Below are positions 1 to 7,003 of a stretch of 64,000 bases of DNA, one piece after another. The stretch comes from Bacillus sp. NP157 (GTDB taxonomy: Bacteria; Pseudomonadota; Gammaproteobacteria; Xanthomonadales; Rhodanobacteraceae): NCBI GenBank assembly GCA_018889975.1, contig CP076546.1, positions 372,001-436,000 on the forward strand. The letters are read 5' to 3'. Numbering within the stretch: position 1 is the stretch's first letter; every line of letters starts with the position of its first letter. The translations under genes and the position numbers were made by a program. Under the pieces are notes generated by a model, which saw only the letters and a list, made by a program, of their open reading frames with translations, made no database searches and was not told the DNA's origin.

Positions 1-56
1 GGGCGTCGCCCGTTCTGGCCCATCAGCGCCCGCCCAAGGTATCCTTAGTGCCTGTC

Positions 57-95
57 GGCCCCGTAGCTCAGCTGGATAGAGCGTCCCCCTCCTAA
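57..95 (+). pseudogene. 5' half of the split host tRNA-Arg(CCU) gene
   Basis: Acceptor strand GGCCCCG (57-63), TA, D-stem GCTC (66-69) with its partner GAGC (79-82), anticodon-stem strand TCCCC (84-88) and anticodon loop CTCCTAA (89-95) are all visible. After the loop the sequence (acttacgg) cannot form the other half of the stem. The missing half is at 49738-49775: GGGGA pairs with TCCCC, and CGGGGTC pairs with GGCCCCG with one G-U pair. The gene was therefore split by insertion of the element and cannot give a mature tRNA from this locus. Confidence 0.93.
89..95 (+). other. attL core (anticodon-loop attachment site)
   Basis: CTCCTAA here is repeated exactly at 49731-49737. Seven nucleotides is the usual overlap length for tyrosine recombinases, and anticodon-loop crossover is a known use of tRNA genes by such integrases. 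On the chromosome side the anticodon stem supplies the flanking inverted repeat; the element side does not continue the tRNA. Confidence 0.85.
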
Positions 96-265
96 ACTTA
101 CGGTCGGGCTTTTGGGCTCCAGGGTGGAAATGCGGAAATGGGCTTTGTTTATGGGGTTTGGTGTAGTTTCGAACAGGATTTCGACACGGGTTCTCACGGG
201 TCTAGGTTGAGTTGTACGGGTACCCGGTGTCCCAGGGGTGTCCCAACTTTTTGACGGATTGGACG

Positions 266-775
266 ATGTCCCAGAAATCACTTGAGCACATCCGGGCCGC
301 GTTCGGCCCCACGCAATACCTGTTTGGGGTGGATGAAGTTGCCGCGTTGCTGGGCAAGCAAACCGATGCGGAAAAGGACTACGTCCGTGTCCAGATGCGG
401 CGGGGTGACATCCCGGGTGCGCGCAAGGACGGAAAGTCCTGGAAAATCCCCATCGACGACCTTGCCGACCTGCTCGACGGCCACCCGGTGCAACGGGCTC
501 CGCCCATTATTCCGCTGTCCACCAGCAGGCCGATGAGCCGCCGCCGGTCGCTTCTGGGGGAGCGCTTGGGCGACATCCGTGCGCATGGCTTCTGGTCACG
601 TGTCGCCGAGGCCCTGGGGTGGGCTCAGGAAGCCCAGCTCCTCGACCAGGGCGCGATGGACATCATCAATGAGCTCCGGCGGGAGTGGGCACTCAAAAAC
701 ACCGCTCGGTTTGATGCCAGTTTTGCCCCCGCGAGCGCACCGGCGAGGGGAAGGGGGCCAGGGAACACGCTCTGA
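266..775 (+). CDS. Putative excisionase-like HTH protein
   Basis: About 169 residues from the ATG at 266; an in-frame TTG at 212 would add 18 residues. Residues about 20-70 look like a winged HTH of the excisionase/MerR type: FGVDEVAALLGK, then a basic segment, then SWKIPIDDLADLL. The rest is a helical tail with no recognised domain. It is the first gene inside attL, reading inward, the place where recombination directionality factors often sit. Directing excision with the integrase at 48.1-49.5 kb is an inference from fold and position. A simple transcription regulator is the alternative. Confidence 0.6.
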   Translation: MSQKSLEHIRAAFGPTQYLFGVDEVAALLGKQTDAEKDYVRVQMRRGDIPGARKDGKSWKIPIDDLADLLDGHPVQRAPPIIPLSTSRPMSRRRSLLGERLGDIRAHGFWSRVAEALGWAQEAQLLDQGAMDIINELRREWALKNTARFDASFAPASAPARGRGPGNTL

Positions 776-826
776 CACCATGCACTGGGTTGACGACGAA
801 AGGACCACCAGAGGGGAGCGAAGGAC

Positions 827-1273
827 ATGGCCGGCATCTTTGAGGCGTTTCTGAGAGGGCTGCTGGGCGGGGCATCGGGCAGCGCACGCAAGCGGGCAAA
901 GAGCCCCGTTGCTAGGGCGGTCGCGAAGGCCGTTTACCCGCAAAAGCCAAAGGCAAAGCCAAGGGTAAAAGCGCCGGCACGCGGCCACGGCGATTACGCC
1001 CAGGAAGTGGTCGGGGAATCAAATTACCAGCCGGCACTGCGGGCCATCCAGGCCACCAAAGACAAACCCTTCCACCGCGCGCGCCTCGTGCCCGAGGACA
1101 GCAATCCCTACGATAACCTGGCCGTCCGCGTGGACGTCGCAGGACACACCGTGGGTTACCTTCCCAAGGCCGATGCCCGGCGATGGCGGAAGGGCGCAGG
1201 CCCGAAGACCTGCGATGCATTCATTGCTGACGCCGGACCCAGGACAAACCTCGGCGTCTGGCTCAGGCTCTGA
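827..1273 (+). CDS. HIRAN-domain protein
   Basis: 148 residues. The first 55 are basic and rich in K, R, A and P. Residues about 60-145 match the HIRAN pattern: VVGESNYQPALRAI, then ARLVPEDSNPYDNLAVRV, then VGYLPKADARRW. HIRAN domains bind single-stranded or 3'-ended DNA and are usually attached to helicases such as HLTF/Rad5, or occur alone in bacteria. Here the domain is alone behind a basic tail, so a DNA-end-binding or repair role is likely but unproven. GGAG precedes the ATG by about 8 nt, and a terminator follows the stop directly. Confidence 0.75.
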   Translation: MAGIFEAFLRGLLGGASGSARKRAKSPVARAVAKAVYPQKPKAKPRVKAPARGHGDYAQEVVGESNYQPALRAIQATKDKPFHRARLVPEDSNPYDNLAVRVDVAGHTVGYLPKADARRWRKGAGPKTCDAFIADAGPRTNLGVWLRL

Positions 1274-1280
1274 GCACAAA

Positions 1281-1303
1281 AAAAGGGGCATTGCCCCCTT
1301 TCT
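1281..1303 (+). terminator. Rho-independent terminator after the HIRAN gene
   Basis: A GGGGC/GCCCC stem with an ATT loop, preceded by an A-run and followed by CTTTCT, starts about 10 nt after the stop codon. Confidence 0.7.
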
Positions 1304-1470
1304 GCTTCCTTGGATGCGTGTCAGGCCTCAGCCTGCAATCGGTGCCACGACCTGCTCGACACGCGCCGCCAAGCTGGATAAGCGGTGCGCAGGAACTTGC
1401 CACTCGCCGTACAATTCCCCGGGAACACAGGGAACAATTGAATGGACACTTTGACTGACGGGCGTGCTCG

Positions 1471-2907
1471 ATGAGCGCGGCCGACCCTTCGGGCTATTAC
1501 AGGGTTCTGGAAGTTCCGCCGACCGCAACGGGTGCCGAGCTCAAGGCCGCCTTCCGCCGCAAGGCTCAGGAATATCACCCTGACCGCTGTAAGCGTCCGG
1601 ATGCACAGATGCTCTTCCAGCTGGTCAACACTGCATACCAAGTGCTGGGCGACCCGGTTGCGCGTGCGCACTACGACACGGCCACTGTTGAGCCCGCCCC
1701 GGATGCACGGGCCAACTCCAAGTCCAACTCCCCGGACCCAATCCGGTGCAGTGTCTGCGAGAAGGTCACTGCCCAGCCCCGATATGCCATCTTTTTCCGG
1801 GTCTACAGCGCTATCGTTGTGACCAATCGCCAGCCTGTCCAGGGCATTTTTTGTCGCCCGTGCGCGGACGCAAAATGCATGGAGGCGACATGGTTCACGT
1901 GGGCGCTCGCATGGTGGGGTGTCCCCTGGGGGCCCGTGTATGGGTTGTCTGCCATCTTCACCAACATGTTTGGCGGGAAACAGCCCGCCGACATCAACGC
2001 CCGGTTGCTTGCCCATCAGGCCTGGTACTTCTCCGCCATCGGCAAGCGCGACGTAGCCAAGGCAATTGCGCAGGATGCGCTGGACATGGCCCTGAAGGCG
2101 CCCAAGGATGTATCAGGGGAGATGGGCCGGCTTCGTGCCGCCATCGACGCATTCCTGGCCACTTACCCTGCCGGCGAGAAGACGCCGAAGCTCAAGAATG
2201 TTTGGGCTGTTGCCCGTGCCAGCTTTTTCCAGCAGGCAGCGGCATTCCTGGTCATCGTCGGCTTGGGAGCAGTGACCCTCCACGCCCTCACCATGGATTC
2301 GACCGGTGGTTATCGGCCCACTGCGTCAAGCACCGGCCATACAGACTCAAAGCCCTATGTAGCAGAGCCATCTGCTCCCGACGTAGCTCCATCCGTAGTT
2401 CCTTTGACGGTTCCTCGCGCTCCAGCAGTCCAGTCCCCTTATGGCCCATTGGCTGCGGCACCGGCACCCTCGCCGGTTTCAACCAAACCCCCTTACATCC
2501 GGCCGGGCCTGACGCCGTTCGGTCATGCATGGCCGAAGACGGCGGCATATTTGACTGGTGCGCCGAAGAAGAACCTGGACGGATACTCGGAAATCACGGT
2601 GGACAACACGGGCAACGCGACGGATGTGTTCGTCAAGGTCGTCTACCGGTCAGGAGTCGAGAGTTATCCGGTACGCCAGTTCTTCATTCCTGCCCACGGG
2701 AAGTTCGTGGCCCAGAAATTCAGGGCCGGGACCTACGATGTGCGGTACCTCGACCTGGATTCCGGCGGTAAATCCCGCTCGGATGCCTTCACGCTCACGG
2801 AGGAACAAATGATGGAAGGCGTCCAATACAGCCGCTATGAGCTGACGCTCTACACCGTGCCTGGCGGAAACATGGAAGTCCATCCAATTGCGGATGACGA
2901 GTTCTGA
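1471..2907 (+). CDS. J-domain membrane protein
   Basis: 478 residues. Residues 5-70 are a J domain (YYRVLEVPPTATGAELKAAF) with the HPD motif in EYHPDRCK, so it should stimulate an Hsp70 ATPase. A zinc-finger-like pair follows at about residues 90-135 (CSVCEKV and CRPCADAKC), and a hydrophobic segment at about 250-272 (AAAFLVIVGLGAVTLHAL) probably spans the membrane. A Pro/Ala/Ser-rich linker leads to a C-terminal region of about 110 residues that I do not recognise. DnaJ-like membrane proteins of this layout are known in bacterial accessory regions, but this one's client is unknown. It stands alone. Confidence 0.75.
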   Translation: MSAADPSGYYRVLEVPPTATGAELKAAFRRKAQEYHPDRCKRPDAQMLFQLVNTAYQVLGDPVARAHYDTATVEPAPDARANSKSNSPDPIRCSVCEKVTAQPRYAIFFRVYSAIVVTNRQPVQGIFCRPCADAKCMEATWFTWALAWWGVPWGPVYGLSAIFTNMFGGKQPADINARLLAHQAWYFSAIGKRDVAKAIAQDALDMALKAPKDVSGEMGRLRAAIDAFLATYPAGEKTPKLKNVWAVARASFFQQAAAFLVIVGLGAVTLHALTMDSTGGYRPTASSTGHTDSKPYVAEPSAPDVAPSVVPLTVPRAPAVQSPYGPLAAAPAPSPVSTKPPYIRPGLTPFGHAWPKTAAYLTGAPKKNLDGYSEITVDNTGNATDVFVKVVYRSGVESYPVRQFFIPAHGKFVAQKFRAGTYDVRYLDLDSGGKSRSDAFTLTEEQMMEGVQYSRYELTLYTVPGGNMEVHPIADDEF

Positions 2908-2951
2908 TTGGGGCGTAGCCTGCGGCGGCCGTCAGGAGCGGGCGGGGCGCC

Positions 2952-3104
2952 TCACCACGCAAACAGGGCCAGCCAGACCCCAGGGATGGCGAGCGCCAGG
3001 CCACCGAGGGAGTAAGCAAACTGCGCCAAGCCGCTGGGGCTGGATTCGCCCCGAGTGCCGACAAAAATGGCCGCTGCGCATAGAAGAATGCCGAGAACAC
3101 CCAT
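2952..3104 (-). CDS. Small two-helix membrane protein (50 aa)
   Basis: The reverse strand has AGGAGGT 6 nt before an ATG, a near-perfect ribosome site, then 50 codons to TGA. The protein has two hydrophobic stretches, residues 2-16 (GVLGILLCAAAIFVG) and 33-50 (LGGLALAIPGVWLALFAW), joined by a short polar loop. No family recognised. It is convergent with the J-domain gene. The strong Shine-Dalgarno and clean hydrophobic pattern argue for a real gene despite its size. Confidence 0.6.
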   Translation of the reverse strand: MGVLGILLCAAAIFVGTRGESSPSGLAQFAYSLGGLALAIPGVWLALFAW

Positions 3105-3201
3105 GGGGAAACCTCCTGTTCGCTGGTTGGTATGGGGACGATAAGTAGCCGGTGTCTCAAAGTTTCAGACTGCTGCTCTATCCATAGCAAGAAAAGAGGG
3201 C

Positions 3202-3229
3202 TTGTAAAGAGAGGGCGTTGGACTATGCT
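3202..3229 (+). promoter_or_regulatory. Putative promoter of the H-NS-like gene
   Basis: TTGTAA (3202-3207), a 16-nt spacer and TATGCT (3224-3229) lie about 30 nt before the start codon. The 16-nt spacer is shared with the other promoters read on this element. Confidence 0.5.
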
Positions 3230-3258
3230 TTCCCCACTTTCATCCCAACGGAAAGCCC

Positions 3259-3771
3259 ATGTCGCTCGAAGAAATCCGCACCCTGGCCCAGGCGGCGAAG
3301 ATGCTGCACAAGTCTGCGCGTGAGCAGATTGAAGAAGTGGTGACCGTCTCCGGGCTAACCCTTCCCCAGCTTTTTCCGGAGCTCTTCCAGGGGGTATCCG
3401 ATGCCATTCCGGCCCGCACGGTGCCGGCGTCGGCGGCAGGCGCCGGTAAGACCCCCACCGGCCGGGAAAAGAAGGTGCGCCCCCCTCTATACGCTGAACC
3501 CGAGGGCACGATGAGCCTGGGTCGAACGTGGTCCGGTCAGGGTCACAGGCCGCTCTGGGTCGAGAACGCCGCTAAGAAGGGTGGTGCAGCCGCAGTCGAG
3601 GCCATGCTCCTGCCCGGTGGCAGTCATTCCCTGGGCGTCCGAACCTGGCTCGAAGAGCTCCGGGTCCGGGATGCTGGCAAAACCAGGACGCAGTTGGGGG
3701 GATCCCTGCCAGCTGCCACAACGAACGCGCGCGTCCGGGGCAGGAAGCCGGGCGGCAAAAAGCCACTCTGA
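3259..3771 (+). CDS. H-NS-like nucleoid protein
   Basis: 170 residues. The N-terminus (about 1-50) is helical like an H-NS oligomerisation region. Around residues 76-100 is a segment starting YAEP and ending TWSGQGHRPLWVENA, which fits the H-NS C-terminal DNA-binding motif (TWxGxGRxPxW). A basic tail of about 65 residues follows, which is unusual; it ends in GRKPGGKKPL. Likely silences or organises element DNA. It has its own promoter and a strong terminator, so it is a single-gene unit. Confidence 0.65.
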   Translation: MSLEEIRTLAQAAKMLHKSAREQIEEVVTVSGLTLPQLFPELFQGVSDAIPARTVPASAAGAGKTPTGREKKVRPPLYAEPEGTMSLGRTWSGQGHRPLWVENAAKKGGAAAVEAMLLPGGSHSLGVRTWLEELRVRDAGKTRTQLGGSLPAATTNARVRGRKPGGKKPL

Positions 3772-3795
3772 CCCTTTCTTAGGGTTCCCGTGAAA

Positions 3796-3823
3796 AAGGC
3801 CCCGGCAATCTGGGGCCTTTTTT
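3796..3823 (+). terminator. Rho-independent terminator after the H-NS-like gene
   Basis: AAGGCCCC and GGGGCCTT pair around a short loop (GGCAATCT) and six Ts follow (3818-3823). Located 25 nt after the stop. Confidence 0.85.
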
Positions 3824-3867
3824 GTGGCCCTCGATAATGGGCCAGGAAAAAGAGACGCCGCCCCCTC

Positions 3868-3895
3868 TTGACAGGTTGCGGCGCTCTGGTACCTC
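3868..3895 (+). promoter_or_regulatory. Putative promoter of the hairpin-rich region
   Basis: TTGACA (3868-3873), a 16-nt spacer and TACCTC (3890-3895). It has the same -35 and spacing as the promoters at 42875, 30906 and 46094, and points into the 1-kb non-coding stretch. Confidence 0.45.
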
Positions 3896-4860
3896 TAAGT
3901 CATGGCTTCCAAAGCAGCAAACTTTGGGAGCGAGCAAAAGGAACCTGACTTCCGCAATGCCCGGCCGGGTGGCCCTAGAGCCACACTAACAACAACCGGG
4001 ACTTCCGCAAGCCCCCTTTTTCTCGCCCCGAAACCGCTCTGGAAGACTGCGCGGCCCGGGCTATGCGTCCCCTGGCGGAGGAAGACTCCCCGGACACGAT
4101 TCTACCGGGCCACCGCACTGCCGACATTGGGAAAACACCCGTTCGGAAGTGGGTAAGAGCGCGTCGCAATCCGGGTAAGGCAGAGCGATACAGGACTGCC
4201 GCGAACCGGGACGGGGGCACCCGTCGAATGGGGCAAGGCGACACCGCAGAGGCACCCGGGAAACCGGGCGGGGGAACGCGGAGCAGCAGCGGCCACGCTG
4301 TGAATCCCCCTTGTTTTTGGACAGTGGCAATTGTCCATGGACCACCCCCAGCCGCATCGCGGCACCACAGCCGGGGGTTAAGCAGGCCAACGACTGCCCA
4401 ATGTTTTTGGGTAGGGGCGAGCGCGCCCATGGGCTCCGCCCAGATACCAAGGAAGTGGGTTGGGCGCCGACGGTCCCCCAAGGACAGAGGCGGCGTCCGG
4501 CACACGTCTCCTGCCTTTGCACGACACAAGCCAGGCAATGGACGGCGAGGCGGAGGAGAAAGCGCTTGCGCTGACGACGACGTCCGAGTCCGTCCGCAGG
4601 CCCCCTGGGGGGCCGAGGATTGGGGGAGAGCACGAGACCGGAGGTCGAGTGTGCTTGTCCGCTCCAAGCAAACCACGGGCAGTCCGGCCGGTAAGGCCCG
4701 CTAAGCGCACCGAGGACCGGGCGAGGGGGAAGGACTTTTTGGAGGGCCCGGAAAATCAGAGGCCAGGAGCCGAAAAGACAGAGAGCCAGAGCTTAGAAGC
4801 ACCCCCGGAGGGGGCCGCGAAAATCCAAAGCTGAAAGCACTTGGGCGTGCGCGCGGCAGG
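3896..4860 (+). ncRNA. Candidate large structured non-coding RNA
   Basis: About 960 nt between a terminator and the next promoter. Open frames exist on both strands but encode low-complexity Arg/Pro/Gly-rich peptides without start signals or domains, as random GC-rich DNA does. The sequence has many short perfect hairpins: GTGGC/GCCAC (3969-3984), GACGGG/CCCGTC (4210-4225), CCCGG-GAAA-CCGGG (4255-4268, a GNRA tetraloop), TGGACA/TGTCCA (about 4319-4338), ACCCCC/GGGGGT enclosing GCCGC-ATC-GCGGC (4344-4378), CCCAA/TTGGG (4397-4411), AGCGC-TT-GCGCT (4561-4572), GGCCCCC/GGGGGCC (4599-4614) and CCCCC-GGA-GGGGG (4802-4814). A GACTTCCGCAA repeat occurs at about 3949 and 4002. The GNRA loop favours the + strand. 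A replication or transfer origin is an alternative. Family unknown. Confidence 0.45.
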
Positions 4861-4873
4861 TATGGTTAAAAAA

Positions 4874-4965
4874 TGTGACGTAGTTCACAGAATTATTCTC
4901 TAAAGCACCCTTGCGCGCTCTTCAATCGTCTGTAATGTCTTTTCAGGGAGAAATGTTTCTCTCTG
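4874..4965 (+). promoter_or_regulatory. CRP/Clp-type promoter of the acidic-tail gene
   Basis: A perfect CRP consensus, TGTGA-N6-TCACA, lies at 4874-4889. TTGCGC (4911-4916), a 16-nt spacer and TAATGT (4933-4938) follow, which puts the CRP site near -62, the class I position. Just after the predicted start is a dyad of AGGGAGA and TTCTCTCT (about 4945-4964). The same arrangement, with identical distances from CRP site to -35 and to -10, precedes the gene at 5700. Confidence 0.65.
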
Positions 4966-4991
4966 AAAAAACATTAAAAGAGGATATTGCC

Positions 4992-5453
4992 ATGGCTAGA
5001 GATACTGTTTCTGTTGATAAGTTTATTGCCCTGCTGAAGCAATCTAAATTGAACAGTTGGTCCGGGAACGAAGGCGAGAATTGGGACCGGGATGGCTGGA
5101 TGTCTGGGGAAGTGGAGGCATACCTTGCCGCCCCCGGGTTGCGCATAAAATTTCAATTGGTGGCTGAGTTCCCGGCAGGGAAACCGTCGCGTGCAAGAAT
5201 TCAGGAGGATATGCACGACGGCAACCGACAGCTCTGGATCGATTGTGATTTTGAGGTGGAGGATGAGGAAGGCAACATCCTCGATGAGGACGAAATCACG
5301 GCGCTTGTAGATGAGCACACGGAGCTTTTTGAAACGGACTGGTATGACCTCACCGGATTTGGTGACGACGAGGAAGACGAGGAAGACGAGGAAGACGAGG
5401 AAGACGAGGAAGACGAGGAAGACGAGGAAGACGAGGAAGACGAGGAAGAATAA
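4992..5453 (+). CDS. Small protein with a long acidic repeat tail
   Basis: 153 residues from the ATG at 4992; an AGAGGA precedes it, and the upstream in-frame ATGs lie in the promoter and leader. Residues 1-95 look like a compact folded domain (SVDKFIALLKQSKL, GWMSGEVEAYLAAPG). From about residue 80 it becomes acidic and ends with DEE repeated nine times plus a final E. No family recognised. Acidic tails often bind basic proteins or mimic DNA, so a role on DNA-binding proteins is possible but only a guess. Single-gene unit with a CRP-type promoter and terminator. AT content is higher than in neighbours. Confidence 0.65.
   Translation: MARDTVSVDKFIALLKQSKLNSWSGNEGENWDRDGWMSGEVEAYLAAPGLRIKFQLVAEFPAGKPSRARIQEDMHDGNRQLWIDCDFEVEDEEGNILDEDEITALVDEHTELFETDWYDLTGFGDDEEDEEDEEDEEDEEDEEDEEDEEDEEE
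5367..5447 (+). repeat. 9-bp tandem repeat (nine copies)
   Basis: Nine uninterrupted copies of GACGAGGAA encode Asp-Glu-Glu each. Because the unit is 9 bp, copy changes keep the frame and only alter the length of the acidic tail. Perfect identity suggests recent expansion. Confidence 0.95.
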
Positions 5454-5490
5454 AAGCCACGTGCCGCCATCAAATCCAAGTCCGTACCAC

Positions 5491-5514
5491 AAGCGCCGCC
5501 AGGGCGCTTTTTTT
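5491..5514 (+). terminator. Rho-independent terminator after the acidic-tail gene
   Basis: AAGCGCC and GGCGCTT pair around a 5-nt loop and a run of Ts follows, 38 nt after the stop. Confidence 0.8.
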
Positions 5515-5581
5515 GTGCCCGCCCACCGCGTTCAGTGGGCCGGACACTTGCCGAGACGCCCTTTTTTGCTACATGAAAAAA

Positions 5582-5672
5582 TGTGACGCAGGTCACGGAT
5601 TTATTTTCATTTTGCCTCTTGCGCGTTTTTTGTTCGTCTGTACTGTCTATTAGAGAGAGCACGTTCTCTCTG
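5582..5672 (+). promoter_or_regulatory. CRP/Clp-type promoter of the 5700-7459 operon
   Basis: TGTGA-N6-TCACG (5582-5597) is followed by TTGCGC (5619-5624), a 16-nt spacer and TACTGT (5641-5646). A dyad of AGAGAG and CTCTCT around GCACGTT-like bases lies at about 5652-5671. It aligns almost without gaps over about 92 nt with the promoter at 4874, so the two units are probably co-regulated copies. Confidence 0.65.
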
Positions 5673-5699
5673 CAAATAACCTACATTGGAGATACGAAA

Positions 5700-5927
5700 A
5701 TGAGCAAATTCACGACCATTAAATCCTTTCGTTCCGCCCTCGGTGGCGAGTCCTGGCGTGCGACCTCGGACGGGCAGACCGTGCACATCCAATCCCGCAC
5801 AGGAGCTACCTGGCGCACCCGCCGGGCCATGGATGCCGGGTCTTTCGAGACGTATGCCGACCGAGTCGGACTTTACGACCCGTACAACGACGACCCGGCA
5901 AAGCTCGCCCACCTTGCCCATGCCTGA
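5700..5927 (+). CDS. Small protein of unknown function (75 aa)
   Basis: First gene of a four-gene run. TTGGAGATACGAAA before the ATG supports this start. The product begins MSKFTTIKSFRSALGGESWR and has three Trp/Tyr-rich short strands (TVHIQSRTGATWRTRR, SFETYADRVGLYDPY), suggesting a small beta-rich fold. No family recognised. Directly controlled by the CRP-type promoter upstream. Confidence 0.6.
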   Translation: MSKFTTIKSFRSALGGESWRATSDGQTVHIQSRTGATWRTRRAMDAGSFETYADRVGLYDPYNDDPAKLAHLAHA

Positions 5928-5999
5928 CCAGAAAGGGCGGGGCCACGCGCCCCGCCCCGGTCGGCTGTTTCCGCTCCCCCTATTCCCCGGAGTTACCCC

Positions 6000-6491
6000 A
6001 TGAACACTTCAACCCCCTCCACCGCACGCAAGCACCGCGCCCGTAAGCCACGTCTGACCGCCCGCCAGCGGCGCATCTTGGACGCCGGCACCCCCGATAT
6101 CCGCAATGCCCTCGATGCGCTGGCCCGGTATGACCGTCGCCAGGGCCGCATCGGCTCGAAGGAATACCCCGACGGCCAGCGCGACAAAGGCGGGCGGTGG
6201 TACCCGTCAGCGGCCGAGGATGCTGACGACATCATCGGCTATTTCCGGCGCCCGTCTGCCGCTTTTCCGATGTCGTATTTCAAGGCCTGTTTCTCACTCA
6301 GTCACTGCGAAGCCCTCGAAAACGCCGACCACGAGCTGGTTTTGGATGTCCGCCGCGAGGCCAAGGCGGCCGGCTTTGGTGACACGTTCGATGCGGAAAC
6401 GAAAGCGGCCGTGCTTGCGCATATCGACAGCCTCTTTTCCGCAGCCGTTCCCCCCGCTGTATCCCCCACCCGGGCCCGCGCCCGGCTCTAA
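6000..6491 (+). CDS. Hypothetical protein (163 aa) in the ankyrin operon
   Basis: The ATG at 6000 follows GGAGTTACCCC, the ribosome-site style repeated through this operon. The N-terminal 30 residues are basic (ARKHRARKPRLTARQRR). The middle has YDRRQGRIGSKEYPDG and GGRWYPSAAEDADDIIGYF, then a helical C-terminus. No recognised domain; a nucleic-acid role is possible from the basic start. 72 nt after the previous gene, likely the same transcript. Confidence 0.6.
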   Translation: MNTSTPSTARKHRARKPRLTARQRRILDAGTPDIRNALDALARYDRRQGRIGSKEYPDGQRDKGGRWYPSAAEDADDIIGYFRRPSAAFPMSYFKACFSLSHCEALENADHELVLDVRREAKAAGFGDTFDAETKAAVLAHIDSLFSAAVPPAVSPTRARARL

Positions 6492-6510
6492 CCCAACAGG
6501 AGTATTTGCC

Positions 6511-6963
6511 ATGTCCAAGCTACTGACCGTTGCCGTCGATGAATTCGTTGAAGCCCTGCACCACGGGCAGACAAAAAGTGCTTACGAGGTGGTCGAGCAG
6601 CACGCGAGCAGGGGAGTGACCGTCAAGGTCCAACACACCGTTCTCCTCGACATCGGGGCTGCCGCTCGGCTGGAGGGGCTTTTCTACCTCGCAGATGACC
6701 TCGACCCAGACGTCGCCTGTCTCGCGTACACCGGTACGGGTGCACCGAAGTGGGAGCTTCTGGTTGTCAAAAACCGCCCGCTGCGGCTTGACGGAATGGG
6801 GCCGGACGCGACTGAGCTCCTCGGAACCGCACTGATTGATCGCCACCTGCCCGAACATCTGCGCTTCGACGGCGAATCCCTTGTTCACTACGTGCGGAAG
6901 GAATTACTCGATGCCGCACTTCCAGAGACCCAAACCGGCGCGGGCACTGCCCGCCGGCTCTAA
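6511..6963 (+). CDS. Hypothetical protein (150 aa) in the ankyrin operon
   Basis: The ATG at 6511 is preceded by AGGAGTATTTGCC. The protein starts MSKLLTVAVDEFVEALHHGQ and appears alpha/beta; it includes VKVQHTVLLDIGAAARLEGL and a C-terminal helix. No family recognised. It lies 19 nt after the 6000 gene and 40 nt before the ankyrin gene, so the set is probably co-translated from the 5582 promoter. Confidence 0.6.
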   Translation: MSKLLTVAVDEFVEALHHGQTKSAYEVVEQHASRGVTVKVQHTVLLDIGAAARLEGLFYLADDLDPDVACLAYTGTGAPKWELLVVKNRPLRLDGMGPDATELLGTALIDRHLPEHLRFDGESLVHYVRKELLDAALPETQTGAGTARRL

Positions 6964-7003
6964 CCCCAACCCCCCCTTGCCCCCCCACACAGGAGTAATC
7001 CCC

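Noticed and set aside
57-132. Functional tRNA at the left end
   Set aside because: The sequence after the anticodon loop does not pair with the 5' half; only the 5' half is present.
45-281. Reverse-strand frame across attL
   Set aside because: It crosses the tRNA half and the junction, so it cannot be an ancestral gene; no domain.
2795-3190. Reverse-strand frame of 131 codons
   Set aside because: Overlaps the J-domain gene end and the better 50-aa frame with a strong Shine-Dalgarno.
4130-4220. Resemblance to RNase P RNA (GGTAAGAGCGC)
   Set aside because: Only a short match; the other conserved regions (GAGGAAAGTCC, ACAGAAC) are absent.
3975-4704. Long open frames on both strands (190-233 codons)
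   Set aside because: Low-complexity Arg/Pro/Gly peptides, no ribosome sites, mutually overlapping on both strands. Explained by GC content and hairpins.
5367-5447. CRISPR-like array
   Set aside because: The 9-bp units have no spacers; they are a coding microsatellite. No other array or cas gene was seen.
5201-5662. Reverse-strand frame with a poly-serine tract
   Set aside because: It is the antisense of the 9-bp DEE repeat and its promoter; no start signal.
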